Shown: positions 1 to 11,283, numbered from the stretch's first letter. The stretch is 64,000 nucleotides of DNA from Turbatrix aceti (GCA_963969345.1 OZ017766.1:11842001-11906000); one strand, 5' to 3'. The notes: generated from the letters alone by a model not told the origin. Program-made: numbers and translations.

Positions 1-2559
1 CCAGTTCACTTCAAAATTTTAGCTAATTTAAAAGATATAATTTTCCAAGTGATCTATTTACCCTTCAAAATGTCGATACAAACCCCGGGGTAGGTGATTT
101 CGAGAGCTTTTTTGATGCAGAACAAGATGACAGCAAACATTTTGCCGATTTTCACGTCCTGGATTTTATGCATACGTGTGCCGGTAAAATATTGGATCCG
201 GAAAAACAGATTGTAGGATGCATTATTATGCCTCGAGTGTAAGCCCATTGGAACAACCGTAAAAAGTTGAGTCGGAATCAATTTTCAGAATCCAGATCGG
301 ACGCCATTTGTCGCCTCCAGTTCACTTCAAAATTTTAGCTAATTTAAAAGATATAATTTTCCAAGTGATCTATTTACCCTTCAAAATGTCGATACAAACC
401 CCGGGGTAGGTGATTTCGAGAGCTTTTTTGATGCAGAACAAGATGACAGCAAACATTTTGCCGATTTTCACGTCCTGGATTTTATGCATACGTGTGCCGG
501 TAAAATATTGGATCCGGAAAAACAGATTGTAGGATGCATTATTATGCCTCGAGTGTAAGCCCATTGGAACAACCGTAAAAAGTTGAGTCGGAATCAATTT
601 TCAGAATCCAGATCGGACAACATTTGTCGCCTCCAGTTCACTTCAAAATTTTAGCTAATTTAAAAGATATAATTTTCCAAGTGATCTATTTACCCTTCAA
701 AATGTCGATACAAACCCCGGGGTAGGTGATTTCGAGAGCTTTTTTGATGCAGAACAAGATGACAGCAAACATTTTGCCGATTTTCACGTCCTGGATTTTA
801 TGCATACCTGTGCCGGTAAAATATTGGATCCGGAAAAACAGATTGTAGGATGCATTATTATGCCTCGAGTGTAAGCCCATTGGAACAACCGTAAAAAGTT
901 GAGTCGGAATCAATTTTCAGAATCCAGATCGGACAACATTTGTCGCCTCCAGTTCACTTCAAAATTTTAGCTAATTTAAAAGATATAATTTTCCAAGTGA
1001 TCTATTTACCCTTCAAAATGTCGATACAAACCCCGGGGTAGGTGATTTCGAGAGCTTTTTTGATGCAGAACAAGATGACAGCAAACATTTTGCCGATTTT
1101 CACGTCCTGGATTTTATGCATACCTGTGCCGGTAAAATATTGGATCCGGAAAAACAGATTGTAGGATGCATTATTATGCCTCGAGTGTAAGCCCATTGGA
1201 ACAACCGTAAAAAGTTGAGTCGGAATCAATTTTCAGAATCCAGATCGGACAACATTTGTCGCCTCCAGTTCACTTCAAAATTTTAGCTAATTTAAAAGAT
1301 ATAATTTTCCAAGTGATCTATTTACCCTTCAAAATGTCGATACGAACCCCGGGGTAGGTGATTTCGAGAGCTTTTTTGATGCAGAACAAGATGACAGCAA
1401 ACATTTTGCCGATTTTCACGTCCTGGATTTTATGCATACGTGTGCCGGTAAAATATTGGATCCGGAAAAACAGATTGTAGGATGCATTATTATGCCTCGA
1501 GTGTAAGCCCATTGGAACAACCGTAAAAAGTTGAGTCGGAATCAATTTTCAGAATCCAGATCGGACAACATTTGTCGCCTCCAGTTCACTTCAAAATTTT
1601 AGCTAATTTAAAAGATATAATTTTCCAAGTGATCTATTTACCCTTCAAAATGTCGATACGAACCTCGGGGTAGGTGATTTCGAGAGCTTTTTTGATGCAG
1701 AACACGATGACTGCAAACATTTTGCCGATTTTCACGTCCTGGATTTTATGCATACCTGTGCCGGTAAAATATTGGATCCGGAAAAACAGATTGTAGGATG
1801 CATTATTATGCCTCGAGTGTAAGCCCATTGGAACAACCGTAAAAAGTTGAGTCGGAATCAATTTTCAGAATCCAGATCGGACGCCATTTGTCGCCTCCAG
1901 TTCACTTCAAAATTTTAGCTAATTTAAAAGATATAATTTTCCAAGTGAACTATTTACCCTTCAAAATGTCGATACGAACCTCGGGGTAGGTGATTTCGAG
2001 AGCTTTTTTGATGCAGAACACGATGACAGCAAACATTTTGCCGATTTTCACGTCCTGGATTTTATGCATACCTGTGCCGGTAAAATATTGGATCCGGAAA
2101 AACAGATTGTAGGATGCATTATTATGCCTCGAGTGTAAGCCCATTGGAACAACCGTAAAAAGTTGAGTCGGAATCAATTTTCAGAATCCAGATCGGACAA
2201 CATTTGTCGCCTCCAGTTCACTTCAAAATTTTAGCTAATTTAAAAGATATAATTTTCCAAGTGATCTATTTACCCTTCAAAATGTCGATACGAACCTCGG
2301 GGTAGGTGATTTCGAGAGCTTTTTTGATGCAGAACACGATGACAGCAAACTTTTTGCCGATTTTCACGTCCTGGATTTTATGCATACCTGTGCCGGTAAA
2401 ATATTGGATCCGGAAAAACAGATTGTAGGATGCATTATTATGCCTCGAGTGTAAGCCCATTGGAACAACCGTAAAAAGTTGAGTCGGAATCAATTTTCAG
2501 AATCCAGATCGGACGCCATTTGTCGCCTCCAGTTCACTTCAAAATTTTAGCTAATTTAA
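1..2559. repeat. Tandem array of a 316-bp unit, eight full copies plus a partial
   Basis: Eight consecutive units with an exact 316-bp period (unit starts at 1, 317, 633, 949 and so on), then about 31 bp of a ninth unit. The array begins at the window edge, so it probably extends to the left. Copies differ at only a few positions (for example ACGTGTG or ACCTGTG, GATACAAAC or GATACGAAC, CGCCAT or CAACAT). Units 6-8 share variants absent from units 1-5, so homogenisation is local. Each unit contains a 75-codon open frame on the minus strand and a 31-codon frame shifted by one base upstream of it. The array stops exactly at a TTAA within the unit, where the next element begins. Confidence 0.97.
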
Positions 2560-3350
2560 GAGGCAGTCTGCGAGCCAATTTACATCCGACGACACAGCAA
2601 TTTTTACACATTCAAATGTTTTGAGTCAAAGTTGGAGAGGATCCTGAGGGCAGTCTATATCCGCGGTACTACATTTTTAAAAAATCGGATTCTGGAGATT
2701 TGGCTTCAGATGTGTTTTTCATAAAATCCGATGAAGCGTTTGTTGTTTTAGTCGAAACTGTCTAAAAATTTGATTAGGGGGGTTTCGGAGGACAGGGAAT
2801 ACGATGGCGTACTCAGATTTTTCAAAAAACAACTGCAAGTATTTTTTATTGAATTTCGGGGTCACAAAATCGGCTGCCATATCTTTATTTTGCAAAATGG
2901 ACCATATAAACCATACCATATCTGAAAGCCCGTTTTTTTCTGCATCGAATAAGCTCTTTAGGAAAAAAACGTAGATTTCCCCCCGCCTTCTAGATCTCGA
3001 TATGTAGTCAAAACGACCAAAAAACCCCCTAAACTAGTCTCGCAGCGAGTGCGCACGCGCGCGCGCACGCACGTGCACAAGCAAAAAAAAGATCGTTTTT
3101 TGTCGTTTTGACTACAAATCGAGATCTAGAAGGCGGGGGGAAATCTACGTTTTTTTTCTGAAGAGCTTATTCGACGCAGAAAAAAACGGGCTTTCAGATA
3201 GGGTATGGTTTATATGGTCCATTTTGCAAAATGAAGATATGGCAGCCGATTTTGTGACCCCGAAATTCAATAAAAAATACTTGCAGTTGTTTTTTTAAAC
3301 ATTTGAGTACGCCATCGTATTCCTTGCCCCCTGAAACCCCCCTAATCAAA
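2560..3350. mobile_element. Foldback element of the TTAA family, truncated on the right
   Basis: Starts right after TTAA (2556-2559) with GAGGCAGTCTGCGAGCC, the same terminus as the elements at 44840 and 56779. Bases 2769-3030 and about 3095-3350 are near-perfect inverted repeats, running from TTTGATTAGGGGGGTTTC to its complement, around a loop of roughly 60 bp rich in alternating GC/CA. The outer segment 2560-2768 has no mirror image on the right, so the right terminus and its TTAA are missing or diverged. Short open frames in the arms read the palindrome and are not genes. Confidence 0.85.
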
Positions 3351-4781
3351 TACAATGCTCACTGGAAACCAGTTGTTTCTTTTTAATTTGCATTTTATCA
3401 CATCCCTTAAACCGATATTTTGTATTAATTGGTGTTTTTAATATCCCAGTTGTTGTGGTTCTTGAAAATTGGCATCAATAAATTCTCAAAAATTGCACTT
3501 TTTGGATTATTAATTAAATCAAGCAGTTGACAAAAATTGAAAAAAAAATTTTATCAGTCAAGAGTGATAATATCTCGTGATACAGTGATCAGTACCCTTA
3601 GGCAACGCCACTGTTAGCTTCAGCGCGCACGAAAACCCCCTAAATCGTATTTTTATTGAAGTGTGAAAAAATCGGAATTGTGGGAAAAAATCGGAGTAAA
3701 TGCAAAAATGTGAAAAAATCGGAGTTTGAAAACTTGGGAAAGAATCGGAGAGGAAAAAATCGGAAAGGAAGTTTTCGGAGTAGTGTCACTAAACCTTTTG
3801 GATCATTGGCAGATCACAACAAATGTCTAAGTTTTCCATTTAGGCAGCCTGTTTTCAAAAAACAGCCAGGGTGTAATATACAAAAAAATAAGCAGTTCAG
3901 TGCTTTCAGTTTGCACGTATTCGGACAAAAATTACAATAATCATTTATATTATTTGTAGAAATTTGTATACCGTTCATGTAAACTGGTATTGTTTGTCAC
4001 ACTTTGCCAAATACTTTTTCAGTGATAATTAGTAGGTTGAGATGCATTCGGAGCGATATCGCTGTACTCGGATCATTTCGACAACAGACGTCAGAGGCGA
4101 CGTAATAAAATCGTCCTCTTCATAAATGCTGGGGGCGCTAGAAACTCCGCTATGGGCCGAAATCCGAGTTATGGGTAGGGGGCAGGTCGCTAAATTGAGA
4201 AAACGTGAATTCCTGTTCAGAATTTTGAAAGCGGATCCAAAATAATGGTAAAAAATAGGCATTTTCATCGCAATGTAGCAGATTTCTCCGACAAGTTATA
4301 ACCTGAGTTGAAAATGGTATAGAATCGTCTGACTGAGCTTGATAAGAATGGAGAATGGCAAAACTAAGAAAAATATATGAATATGCTAGAAATGCCGACA
4401 AAGAGACATCACTTTCGAAAAAACAAGAAAAAGTGCGCACGCGCTTTCGTGTCGGGAGATTGTCTCCTTAGTGCAACAACTCAAGAGAACAATATTATTG
4501 TCCTGAAAGTTTGTCATTTTGTTTTATTTCGCGTCTCTCGTGTGTGCTGCTTATCAAATTCTTCCCAATATGCTGGATGCGTTTGCCTCAACTTTTCGCT
4601 CACTTTTAGGCCTACAGGTTGGTTGGTCTCTTATCTTTGCCAGGATATCCGGATAATTTATTCTGCTTGTTTGTTTGCTGCACACACAACCCTCATTGCA
4701 TGCTTCTGGAGCGTTGAATAATTTTTTATCTAGTTGTTCGTTCCATTTTTGGGCAGAGCAATAGTGACAAGTCTTGTGGTG
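3351..4781. other. Intergenic, no gene recognised
   Basis: AT-rich sequence. Bases 3656-3785 carry irregular direct repeats of GAAAAAATCGGA. Short open frames at 3656-3940 and 4029-4721 show no family motif or convincing splice context. Confidence 0.6.
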
Positions 4782-5168
4782 ACCTTGTTGTTTCTACTTT
4801 GTGCATTCTATTGTATGATTATCATGTGTGAGATCATTTTTGTCCTTTCTCCTATCCCTCGGACACAACGACGACACATAAGCGTGTGTACACGCGTGGC
4901 GTGACCCGTCCTCACCTTGTTGTTTCTACTTTGTGCATTCTATTGTATGATTATCATGTGTGAGATCATTTTTGTCCTTTCTCCTATCCCTCGGACACAA
5001 CGACGACACATAAGCGTGTGTACACGCGTGGCGTGACCCGTCCTCACCTTGTTGTTTCTACTTTGTGCATTCTATTGTATGATTATCATGTGTGAGATCA
5101 TTTTTGTCCTTTCTCCTATCCCTCGGACACAACGACGACACATAAGCGTGTGTACACGCGTGGCGGAG
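4782..5168. repeat. 132-bp tandem repeat, three copies
   Basis: Copies start at 4782, 4914 and 5046 (ACCTTGTTGTTTCTACTTTG) with an exact 132-bp period and almost no divergence. The third copy ends after the palindromic GTGTACACGCGTGGCG and runs into the inverted-repeat element that follows. Confidence 0.95.
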
Positions 5169-5174
5169 GACGGT

Positions 5175-5911
5175 GCAAGTTGGAGTGAATTTTGACACAG
5201 ACTCTCAGCGGCCGGCTAAGGGAGGGGAGACAGGGGGGTGCGTGCGCGCGCACAAGCGGGTGTGCGTATCGCAATGTTATGGGGCGATATTGGACACAAA
5301 AAATTATAGAATGATCCACAGGGGGGACCCTGTAGATCTTCTTCCATCAAGGCAAAAATATGTGTGATCCATTTTAAAGTTGTGGCAACAATTTTTGAAA
5401 CGTGACTAAAGCAGAAATAAAAAAAATTGGATAAACAATTCCATTGTTAATTACAAAAAACAGCGAAGGAACATTCAAATCTTTCAAAGTTTTTTCTGTC
5501 ATTATTTTCAAAGTTTTTTTTTTGTCATTATTTTTTTTGGCAGAAAAAAAAAAGGAACATTCAAAGTTTTTTTTCTGTCATTATTTTTATAAAAAATATG
5601 TAGTCACTTTTTCAATCTCGTTTTGCTATAACATTAGAGCAAAAAATAAGTGAATGTTTGATAATTATCTTAAAAAAATACTAAAAAATGAATTATGTTT
5701 TTTTTGCACAATTTGGTAAAAAATGAATTTTTTTAATCTATTATGTATTTTTGAATCGGTTTTTGTGTAGAATTCCACAGGGGGGACCCTGTGCTTATTT
5801 TATGCGTGCGTCGGTCGCAAGTCGGGCGCATGAGTGTCCGTCCGTTTTCCATGCGCTCCCCTCCCCCTGGCCGGTCGCTGAGAGTCTGTGTCAAAATTCA
5901 CTCCAACTTGC
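5175..5911. repeat. Inverted-repeat element next to the 132-bp array
   Basis: GCAAGTTGGAGTGAATTTTG at 5175 is mirrored by CAAAATTCACTCCAACTTGC ending at 5911. The pairing continues inward through GACTCTCAGCG and the GGAGGGG / CCCCTCC blocks, giving arms of at least 60 bp. The centre is AT-rich. ACAGGGGGGACCCTGT occurs in direct orientation at about 5310 and 5776. No coding frame is recognised. It looks like a non-autonomous foldback element, but no target duplication was found. Confidence 0.7.
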
Positions 5912-5949
5912 CCACCCCCGGCGTGACCCTGCAGCAACGCACATTATCA

Positions 5950-6150
5950 CAGGCCCGACAAAATGCAGGGATGCACACCAAAACCGCGGGGATGCAAAAA
6001 TTCCGCGGGGATGCACACCAAAACCGCGGGGATGCTTTTTTTGGGTGTTTGAGGCTGAGATGCATCCCCGCGCTTTCTCGTTGCATCCCTGCATTACGCT
6101 TTTTGCAGGGATGCGAACGAAAAGCGCGGGGATGCGCACGAATGCTTGCC
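5950..6150. repeat. GCGGGGATGC minisatellite element, copy 1
   Basis: Irregular array of a unit of about 21 bp, GCGGGGATGCACACCAAAACC, with GCAGGGATGC variants, running in one orientation, then inverted at about 6060-6085, then forward again. A second locus with the same unit lies at 8213-8425. Both begin or end near a CCTGACAAAATGCAGGGATG-like junction, so they are probably copies of one element. Confidence 0.8.
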
Positions 6151-6305
6151 AAGTTCAAAAACATTTCTAAATTCGACGCCATTTTAAATAAAAAATCGCA
6201 ACTCGATTTATAATTGACTTTTGCTTTCAAAAATTTTGGTACATATCAAGTAAATGTGTACCTTCAAATGACATATTTTATTTTTTTTTATTTTTTCAAA
6301 TTTAT

Positions 6306-6976
6306 CAAAATTGAAGGAGGTGTGGTAGAAAAATCACTGCGTGCGAACCAAACGAGCTGGAAACAAAATTGAAAGCAATTCTGAAGCCCAACAAAATTGT
6401 CTAACTTATTTTTGACAAAAAAGTATACCATGTCAACTTAGAAATGCCCAAAAAAAGGTTTCCAAAAAAAATTTCGAAGAAAAATTAGGTTTTCGGAACT
6501 TTTTAGAACTTTGATCAAAAAACTGAGTACGTCATTGGATTCTGCGTTTATTTTCACGCCGGGTCCTATTTTTTCGTGAAAATGCAATTTCAATGCGCTC
6601 CGCGCTGAATTTTTCCCTGAACCCTACTTTGTAAAAGTTTGGTGTCTGAAAACCAAAAAAAGTGGGGTTCAGAAGAACTTATGCACCGGCGCGCAGGAAA
6701 ATAATAAAATTCTGAAACACGTGTCCCGAACGTAAAAGATACTGTAGAATTCGATTCTAATATTTGTTTTTTTATCGAAGTTCTAAAAAGTTCCGAAAAT
6801 TAGGTTTTTCTTAGAAATTTAGATTTTTTAGAAACTTGGAAAGAATTGTGGAAAATGAGACTATTTTTAATGGATAGAAAATTTAGTTGTGCTTCAGAAT
6901 CACTTTTAATTGGGTTTCTAAGTATAATTTCGTACGAGATATGATTTTTCTAGTACACCTCCTTCAATTTTGTCAA
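6306..6976. mobile_element. Foldback element of the GAAGGAGGTGT family, copy 1
   Basis: CAAAATTGAAGGAGGTGTGG at the left is mirrored by CACCTCCTTCAATTTTG at 6960-6976. The arms stay complementary inward (TTCGGAACTTTTTAGAACTT against AAGTTCTAAAAAGTTCCGAA) to a centre around GAACCCTACTTTG...GTGGGGTTC. Related copies lie at 54371-55060 and 55390-56085. No protein is encoded. The exact outer boundary is uncertain. Confidence 0.8.
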
Positions 6977-7301
6977 AAATGAAAATTTTTTCAAACATGA
7001 GTAGCACTGCTCGAAAGGCAATGTTCGAATCTTATTTGTCAAACTATAAAACACAAAGATACCTTGTCAGAAACTAATGTTTTCGAATTTTGAAATAAAT
7101 TTCGTTCATAAATTTTTACACGGCCGCAGTTTTGCGACTTTTCTTGTTTTGAGGAGTCTCAACGCGAATGTTTCGAACGAGCTCGCTCGTTTTGGCCAGT
7201 CCAAGAACTTTGTCATTTTTTCATTTTTCTGTCTGTTATTTTTTTTACGAATGTGTTGTAATCGTTGTTTTTTGGCGTGAATTCTATTGTTTTTGTTTTA
7301 G

Positions 7302-8126
7302 GATTTTCCGGTAACAGCTTCCACGTGACTACACCCGATCGGCAACTCACCCCAAGCGATGATCCCTTTGCTGTTGCTGTCGACGTAAGTTTTTTTTTCA
7401 ACTTTTCAAAGTTTTGGGGCATGATGACGACTTTTTTGAAAACCAACCAAGTTTTACCCGGTTTTTTACCTTTCTTTGCGATTGTATGATGAGTTCTTGC
7501 GATTTATTAGGTAGGATGGCGCTGCGACAGATGGGGTGCCAAGAATGGCTTCACAATCGCAGAAAATGGAAAAAAATTGGTTGAAAGGCAGTTGGCATGA
7601 AATTCAGGGGCATAAAAACTTTCGGGCTTCGTTATTGTTTTTACTCAAAGTTTCAGATGATGGTAATCCCCGCTTATCTTCAAATTTACTGTACGTTTGA
7701 AGAAAAATTCGAAAAATGAACTAACTTTACTGATTTTAGGTAAACCGACTTCAAAGAAAAAGACCGTGTAAATCAACGTGTTCGGCCACGAAGAGCACGC
7801 ATTCAACCACGTGAGTTATCCGGATTTCCAAAAATCATGATTTACTTGAATCTACTTTTAGATCATTGCCGTTTTCACATCTTATTTGAATGCCGAACTG
7901 AATGCCTGACACCGACGTCGTTCTCCCCAACAACTTTGGGTGCCCAGCAGCTTCGCCTAATCAACTCCAGCCAACAGAAGAAGCTAACAGTCCGGCACGA
8001 AAACGGGACAGAAGCCCTGCGGTTAGGCCTTCTGGAGAGATAAGAAAGTTATCAGCGGCCTCTGCAACATCTCGACATCAAGAGCAATTTTTTTTTGTGG
8101 TTCTGAATAATAATTTTGTATTGTAA
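7302..8126 (+). CDS. Hypothetical gene, exon set incomplete
   Basis: A transcription unit of unknown function. Bases 7302-7384 form an 83-nt open exon flanked by TTTTAG and GTAAGT, coding for a stretch beginning FSGNSFHVTTPDRQL. Later acceptors at about 7740 and 7860 lead to a last open stretch ending at 8126 with a basic segment (SPARKRDRSPAVRPSGEIRK), followed by AATAAA near 8153. The phases joining these exons and the start were not resolved. A diverged inverted copy (exon 54062-53989, minus strand) keeps the splice sites and partial protein similarity. The conserved pair may be a gene duplicate or cargo of a repeat that includes the adjacent foldback element. No known family was recognised. 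Confidence 0.35.
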
Positions 8127-8212
8127 AAAAATTAATGGATTCTTGTATTATAAATAAATTGAGCTAAAAATCAGTCGATAATAAGGGGATGGGGGGGGCA
8201 AAACAATAATCA

Positions 8213-8425
8213 GTGCATGCATCCCCGCGGTTTCGGTGTGCATCCCCGCGGTTTCGGTGTGCATCCCCGCATTTCAGCAGGCGTGCAGCATGGGGAAATG
8301 CAGGGATGCTCGACCAAAGCGCGGGGATGCTGGACAAAAGCGCGGGGATGTTCGACAAAAGCGCAGGGATGGTTGGGGTGACTCCATCCCTGCGGTTTTG
8401 GTGTGCATCCCTGCATTTTGTCAGG
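8213..8425. repeat. GCGGGGATGC minisatellite element, copy 2, upstream of SOD
   Basis: TGCATCCCCGCGGTTTCGGTG units in one orientation (8217-8270), then GCGGGGATGCTGGACAAAA units in the other (8303-8370), then inverted again (8385-8425). It is the same unit as 5950-6150. It lies between the poly(A) signal of the upstream hypothetical gene and the start of superoxide dismutase, so it occupies that gene's promoter or first intron. The open frames through it on both strands are repeat artefacts. Confidence 0.85.
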
Positions 8426-8631
8426 CCTGTGTAGTGCATCAGTTCATCCGTGTGCCTCCGAGTGCTGCAACAACAACAAACATCTCGGTCCTTTCCACTT
8501 TCGCTTTCACTCGTTCACTTTCACTTTCACCCTGTTTGCCTGTTGTCGTGGTTTTCTCTGTTTTTTTGTCAACAAATTTTTCCATGGTGTTTTTTTGAAA
8601 CACATTTTTCTTGCAGGCTGAAGCTAAAATC

Positions 8632-9202
8632 ATGCCGGAACGTGCCGTTGCTGTTCTTCGTGGCACCACCACGCAGGGAACTGTTTGGTTGACGCAGGAG
8701 AAGGAAGGCGCCCCGACGACGATCAAGGGCGAAATCACCGGTCTTGGACCCGGTCTTCACGGATTCCACGTCCATCAGTACGGCGACTCTACAAATGGAT
8801 GCATCTCTGCTGGTCCTCACTTCAATCCCTTTGGCAAGACCCATGGCGGACCTGGTGTGAGTTTTTTTTTATTTTCGGGGCGTAGCTTTTGGCGTTGTGT
8901 GACAAGTTCCTATGTCTTGAAGGTTTGAATGTTTTTTTTATGATTTCTAGGACGAAAACCGTCATGTCGGTGACCTCGGTAACGTCGAAGCCAATGCGAA
9001 CGGCGTCGCGACCTTCGAAATCGTGGACTCTCAGGTCCAACTTCTCGGCCCCAACTCCGTGATCGGCCGCTCACTTGTCGTTCACCAGGGCGTCGATGAT
9101 CTCGGAAAAGGCGTCGGTGACGCTAAAGACGAATCCCTGAAGACTGGCAATGCCGGTGCGCGTGCTGCCTGTGGCATCATTGGCCGCGCTGCGCCACAAT
9201 GA
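8632..9202 (+). CDS. sod-1: Cu/Zn superoxide dismutase
   Basis: Converts superoxide to hydrogen peroxide and oxygen. Two exons, 8632-8856 and 8951-9202, give 158 residues, normal for cytosolic SOD1. Copper ligands H46 and H48 (FHVHQYGD), the bridging H63, zinc ligands H71, H80 and D83 (HVGDLGN) and the last copper ligand H120 (VVHQG) are all present. So are the disulfide pair C57/C149 and the signature [10 protein letters not shown]. There is no signal peptide, so a cytosolic enzyme is likely. TTTTTCTTGCAG at about 8603-8614 lies 17 nt before the ATG and is a candidate trans-splice or 5' UTR acceptor. Upstream 8480-8535 is a CTTTCACT-rich pyrimidine tract. The gene is convergent with the SR-tail membrane protein; stop codons are 156 bp apart. 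Confidence 0.96.
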
Positions 9203-9358
9203 CTCGGCAACCATCTTTGAAGTTTGTTTTTTTACAATGTGAGACGGTTTTCTTTAACAATTGAATACTTTGTGTGAATCTTGTCTTTTTATTTACTGTT
9301 ACATTAATTAAATGATTTATCTAGGAGAAGGAAGAAAAGATAGGATGTGATAGAAGAT

Positions 9359-10624
9359 TCAGGGGGTGGTGACGATGTAGGCCTGAGAGGTGTTTGATTC
9401 GGCCTGCTGATTTTGTTGCTGCTGATTTTGGGGCGCAATTTGTTGTGGTATCTAAAAAAAATCAAGTATGTCTTTTGATCACTGATTGTTTTACGTACGC
9501 GAACGACGATGCGCTGTGATCCGCTGACGCTGTTACGATCTGGCATGTTCACAATGATGTCGCGGTTCGGGTCGTAGTCTGCAGCCTGGAAGGGAGCGAA
9601 CATGGGGCACTGAGGAGGAGGATAAAACTGTGGCGGAGGACCGTAGAACTGCGGCGCGCCGTAGCCCAGAGGACATTGACCGTACGGGAACATATTATAC
9701 GGTAGGGCAGGAGGAAGGGAAGCGGGTTGTTGCTCGGTGACAGCTGGCTGGACTGCACGCGGTACTGGGGCCCGTGAACGAGGACGGCGTTTCTCAGACT
9801 GCGAACGCGAACCAGATTGCGAATGCGAACTAGATTGCGAACGCGAACGAGATTGCGAACGTGAACGAGAACGAGATTGCGAACGAGAACGCGAGTGACG
9901 ACGAGATTGGCGTGAGCGAGATTGACCGCGAGAACGCTTCAGGGCACGAAGCGTCTGCACGCGAACGTAAGTTTGATACTGTCGTTCGGCTTCTGGGATG
10001 CTGGCACAGCCTTCGTGAAGCAGGGTGAGCGTAACGAAGACGTGAATGTACTGAACAAACATCACAAAACAGATGGCTCCAATGCGGAAGATTTGTGGTG
10101 CGTGGAACATCGTGCACCCCTCCCTAAAGTAAAGTATAAATATTTTGTTTTTCTAATCATTACAGATCAAAAACTTACTGGAACTGACAGTTTTCAAAAA
10201 TATCGTAGTAGACAACATACGAAGTCGCCGTGAATTCCAGCAGAGCCGTGCCGAAAAAGTTAAAAGCAATAAGAATAGAAATGCATTGGTTTGAGAAAAT
10301 ATTAGCCATAACGATAGCGAGGAAGAGCTCTACCTGGACTACTCCAAAGTAAAGGATGTAATCCCCAATATCAGTATTAGGCATCTGGTACGCAAAGCGA
10401 CCAGAAACAACAAACAAGATAATGATGGCCTGAACAATGATGGAAAACGTCGTACAAAAGTTCGGCGTATAATTGAAGGGCTCGATGACAATTCTGTGCC
10501 GTCGACGACGAGATCTCTCGCCACTGGCACCGTGGGAGTAGGTACCATTTACCCTTCCGCCATTACGCTCATAACCATCCCGACCTGCGACGTCGCGTCG
10601 TGACAGAGCCGGATTGAATTGCAT
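9359..10624 (-). CDS. Four-TM membrane protein with SR-rich and Pro/Tyr-rich tail
   Basis: Exons 10624-10179, 10123-9499 and 9451-9359 join in frame to 387 residues. Family not identified. After a basic N-terminus (RRRRHR at 39-44) come four hydrophobic segments at about 57-77, 88-110, 114-140 and 160-184, a MARVEL/tetraspan-like topology. Two cysteines follow TM3 (CQFQEGC). The predicted cytoplasmic tail has a long Arg-Ser repeat (about 205-255), then a Pro/Tyr/Phe-rich segment (PPPQFYPPPQCP) and a Gln/Asn-rich end. The first in-frame ATG after an upstream stop is at 10624; earlier in-frame codons lack a Met. AATAAA on the minus strand at 9293-9288 lies 66 bp past the stop. An SR tail on a membrane protein is unusual; SR-protein splicing function should not be assumed. 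Confidence 0.75.
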
Positions 10625-10913
10625 GACTTTCGTGCGAGTGTCTTCGACAAAACGACAAACACAGACAAGTCCACAACAACCGAATGAGGCAATCAAAGAT
10701 AGTGAACGGCAGCAAACATTGATTTAAAACTGTGAAATTCAAATTAGCATTTGGTTCGAAAGTATTTTTCCAGAGTTTTCAAATTTGCGTTAACGATGTT
10801 TTTATTTCTTCATTGTTAGATCAGGAATGAGTGCAGAAATGATCATCTATCAACACATTTTTATTTCTGCTCGTCATTTTAGGAATCTGGCGGACTGTAA
10901 CTAATGATGAGCA

Positions 10914-11272
10914 CAGAGTGGCGAAACTCCCATGGGAATTAGAAATAGGGGAATTATCCCATGGGATTCCCATGGGAGTCCCCAGGGGTATTTTTTGGTA
11001 CGATTAAAAAAGTACATGTTCATACAAAAAAGATATCCAAAAACACACTTATGTATTTTATTAATGTAATAAAATTAACAATGAAAATAAAATAATTTCC
11101 CTTATCGGAAAGAAAAAACACGCGCCTGCGTAAAATAACGGTGTTATTTTAGGCGAAATCGCGCATTTTCAAAATTTCGTGGGGAATTATCCCGTGATAG
11201 ATGGGAATCCCGAGATAATTCCCGGGATATTTCCCATGGGACTCCCACGGGAATTCCCTCTTCGCCACCCTG
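10914..11272. mobile_element. hAT-type MITE with 8-bp target duplication
   Basis: A 359-bp non-autonomous element. It starts CAGAGTGGCGAA and ends TTCGCCACCCTG, imperfect terminal inverted repeats of the CAG...CTG hAT type. It is flanked by an exact 8-bp duplication GATGAGCA (10906-10913 and 11273-11280), the length expected for hAT insertions. Subterminal parts are rich in CCCATGGGA palindromes. No transposase frame. The intact duplication suggests a fairly recent insertion. Confidence 0.93.
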
Positions 11273-11283
11273 GATGAGCACAA

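Noticed and set aside
54..2493. Eight 75-aa minus-strand frames as a tandem gene family
   Set aside because: They follow from a near-identical 316-bp satellite unit; differences are mostly non-synonymous and no start, splice or poly(A) context was seen.
1..2559. CRISPR-like array
   Set aside because: The units are 316 bp, contiguous, with no spacers, in an intron-bearing eukaryotic genome.
2719..2919. 66-aa minus-strand frame
   Set aside because: It lies in one arm of a foldback and its mirror image occurs in the other arm.
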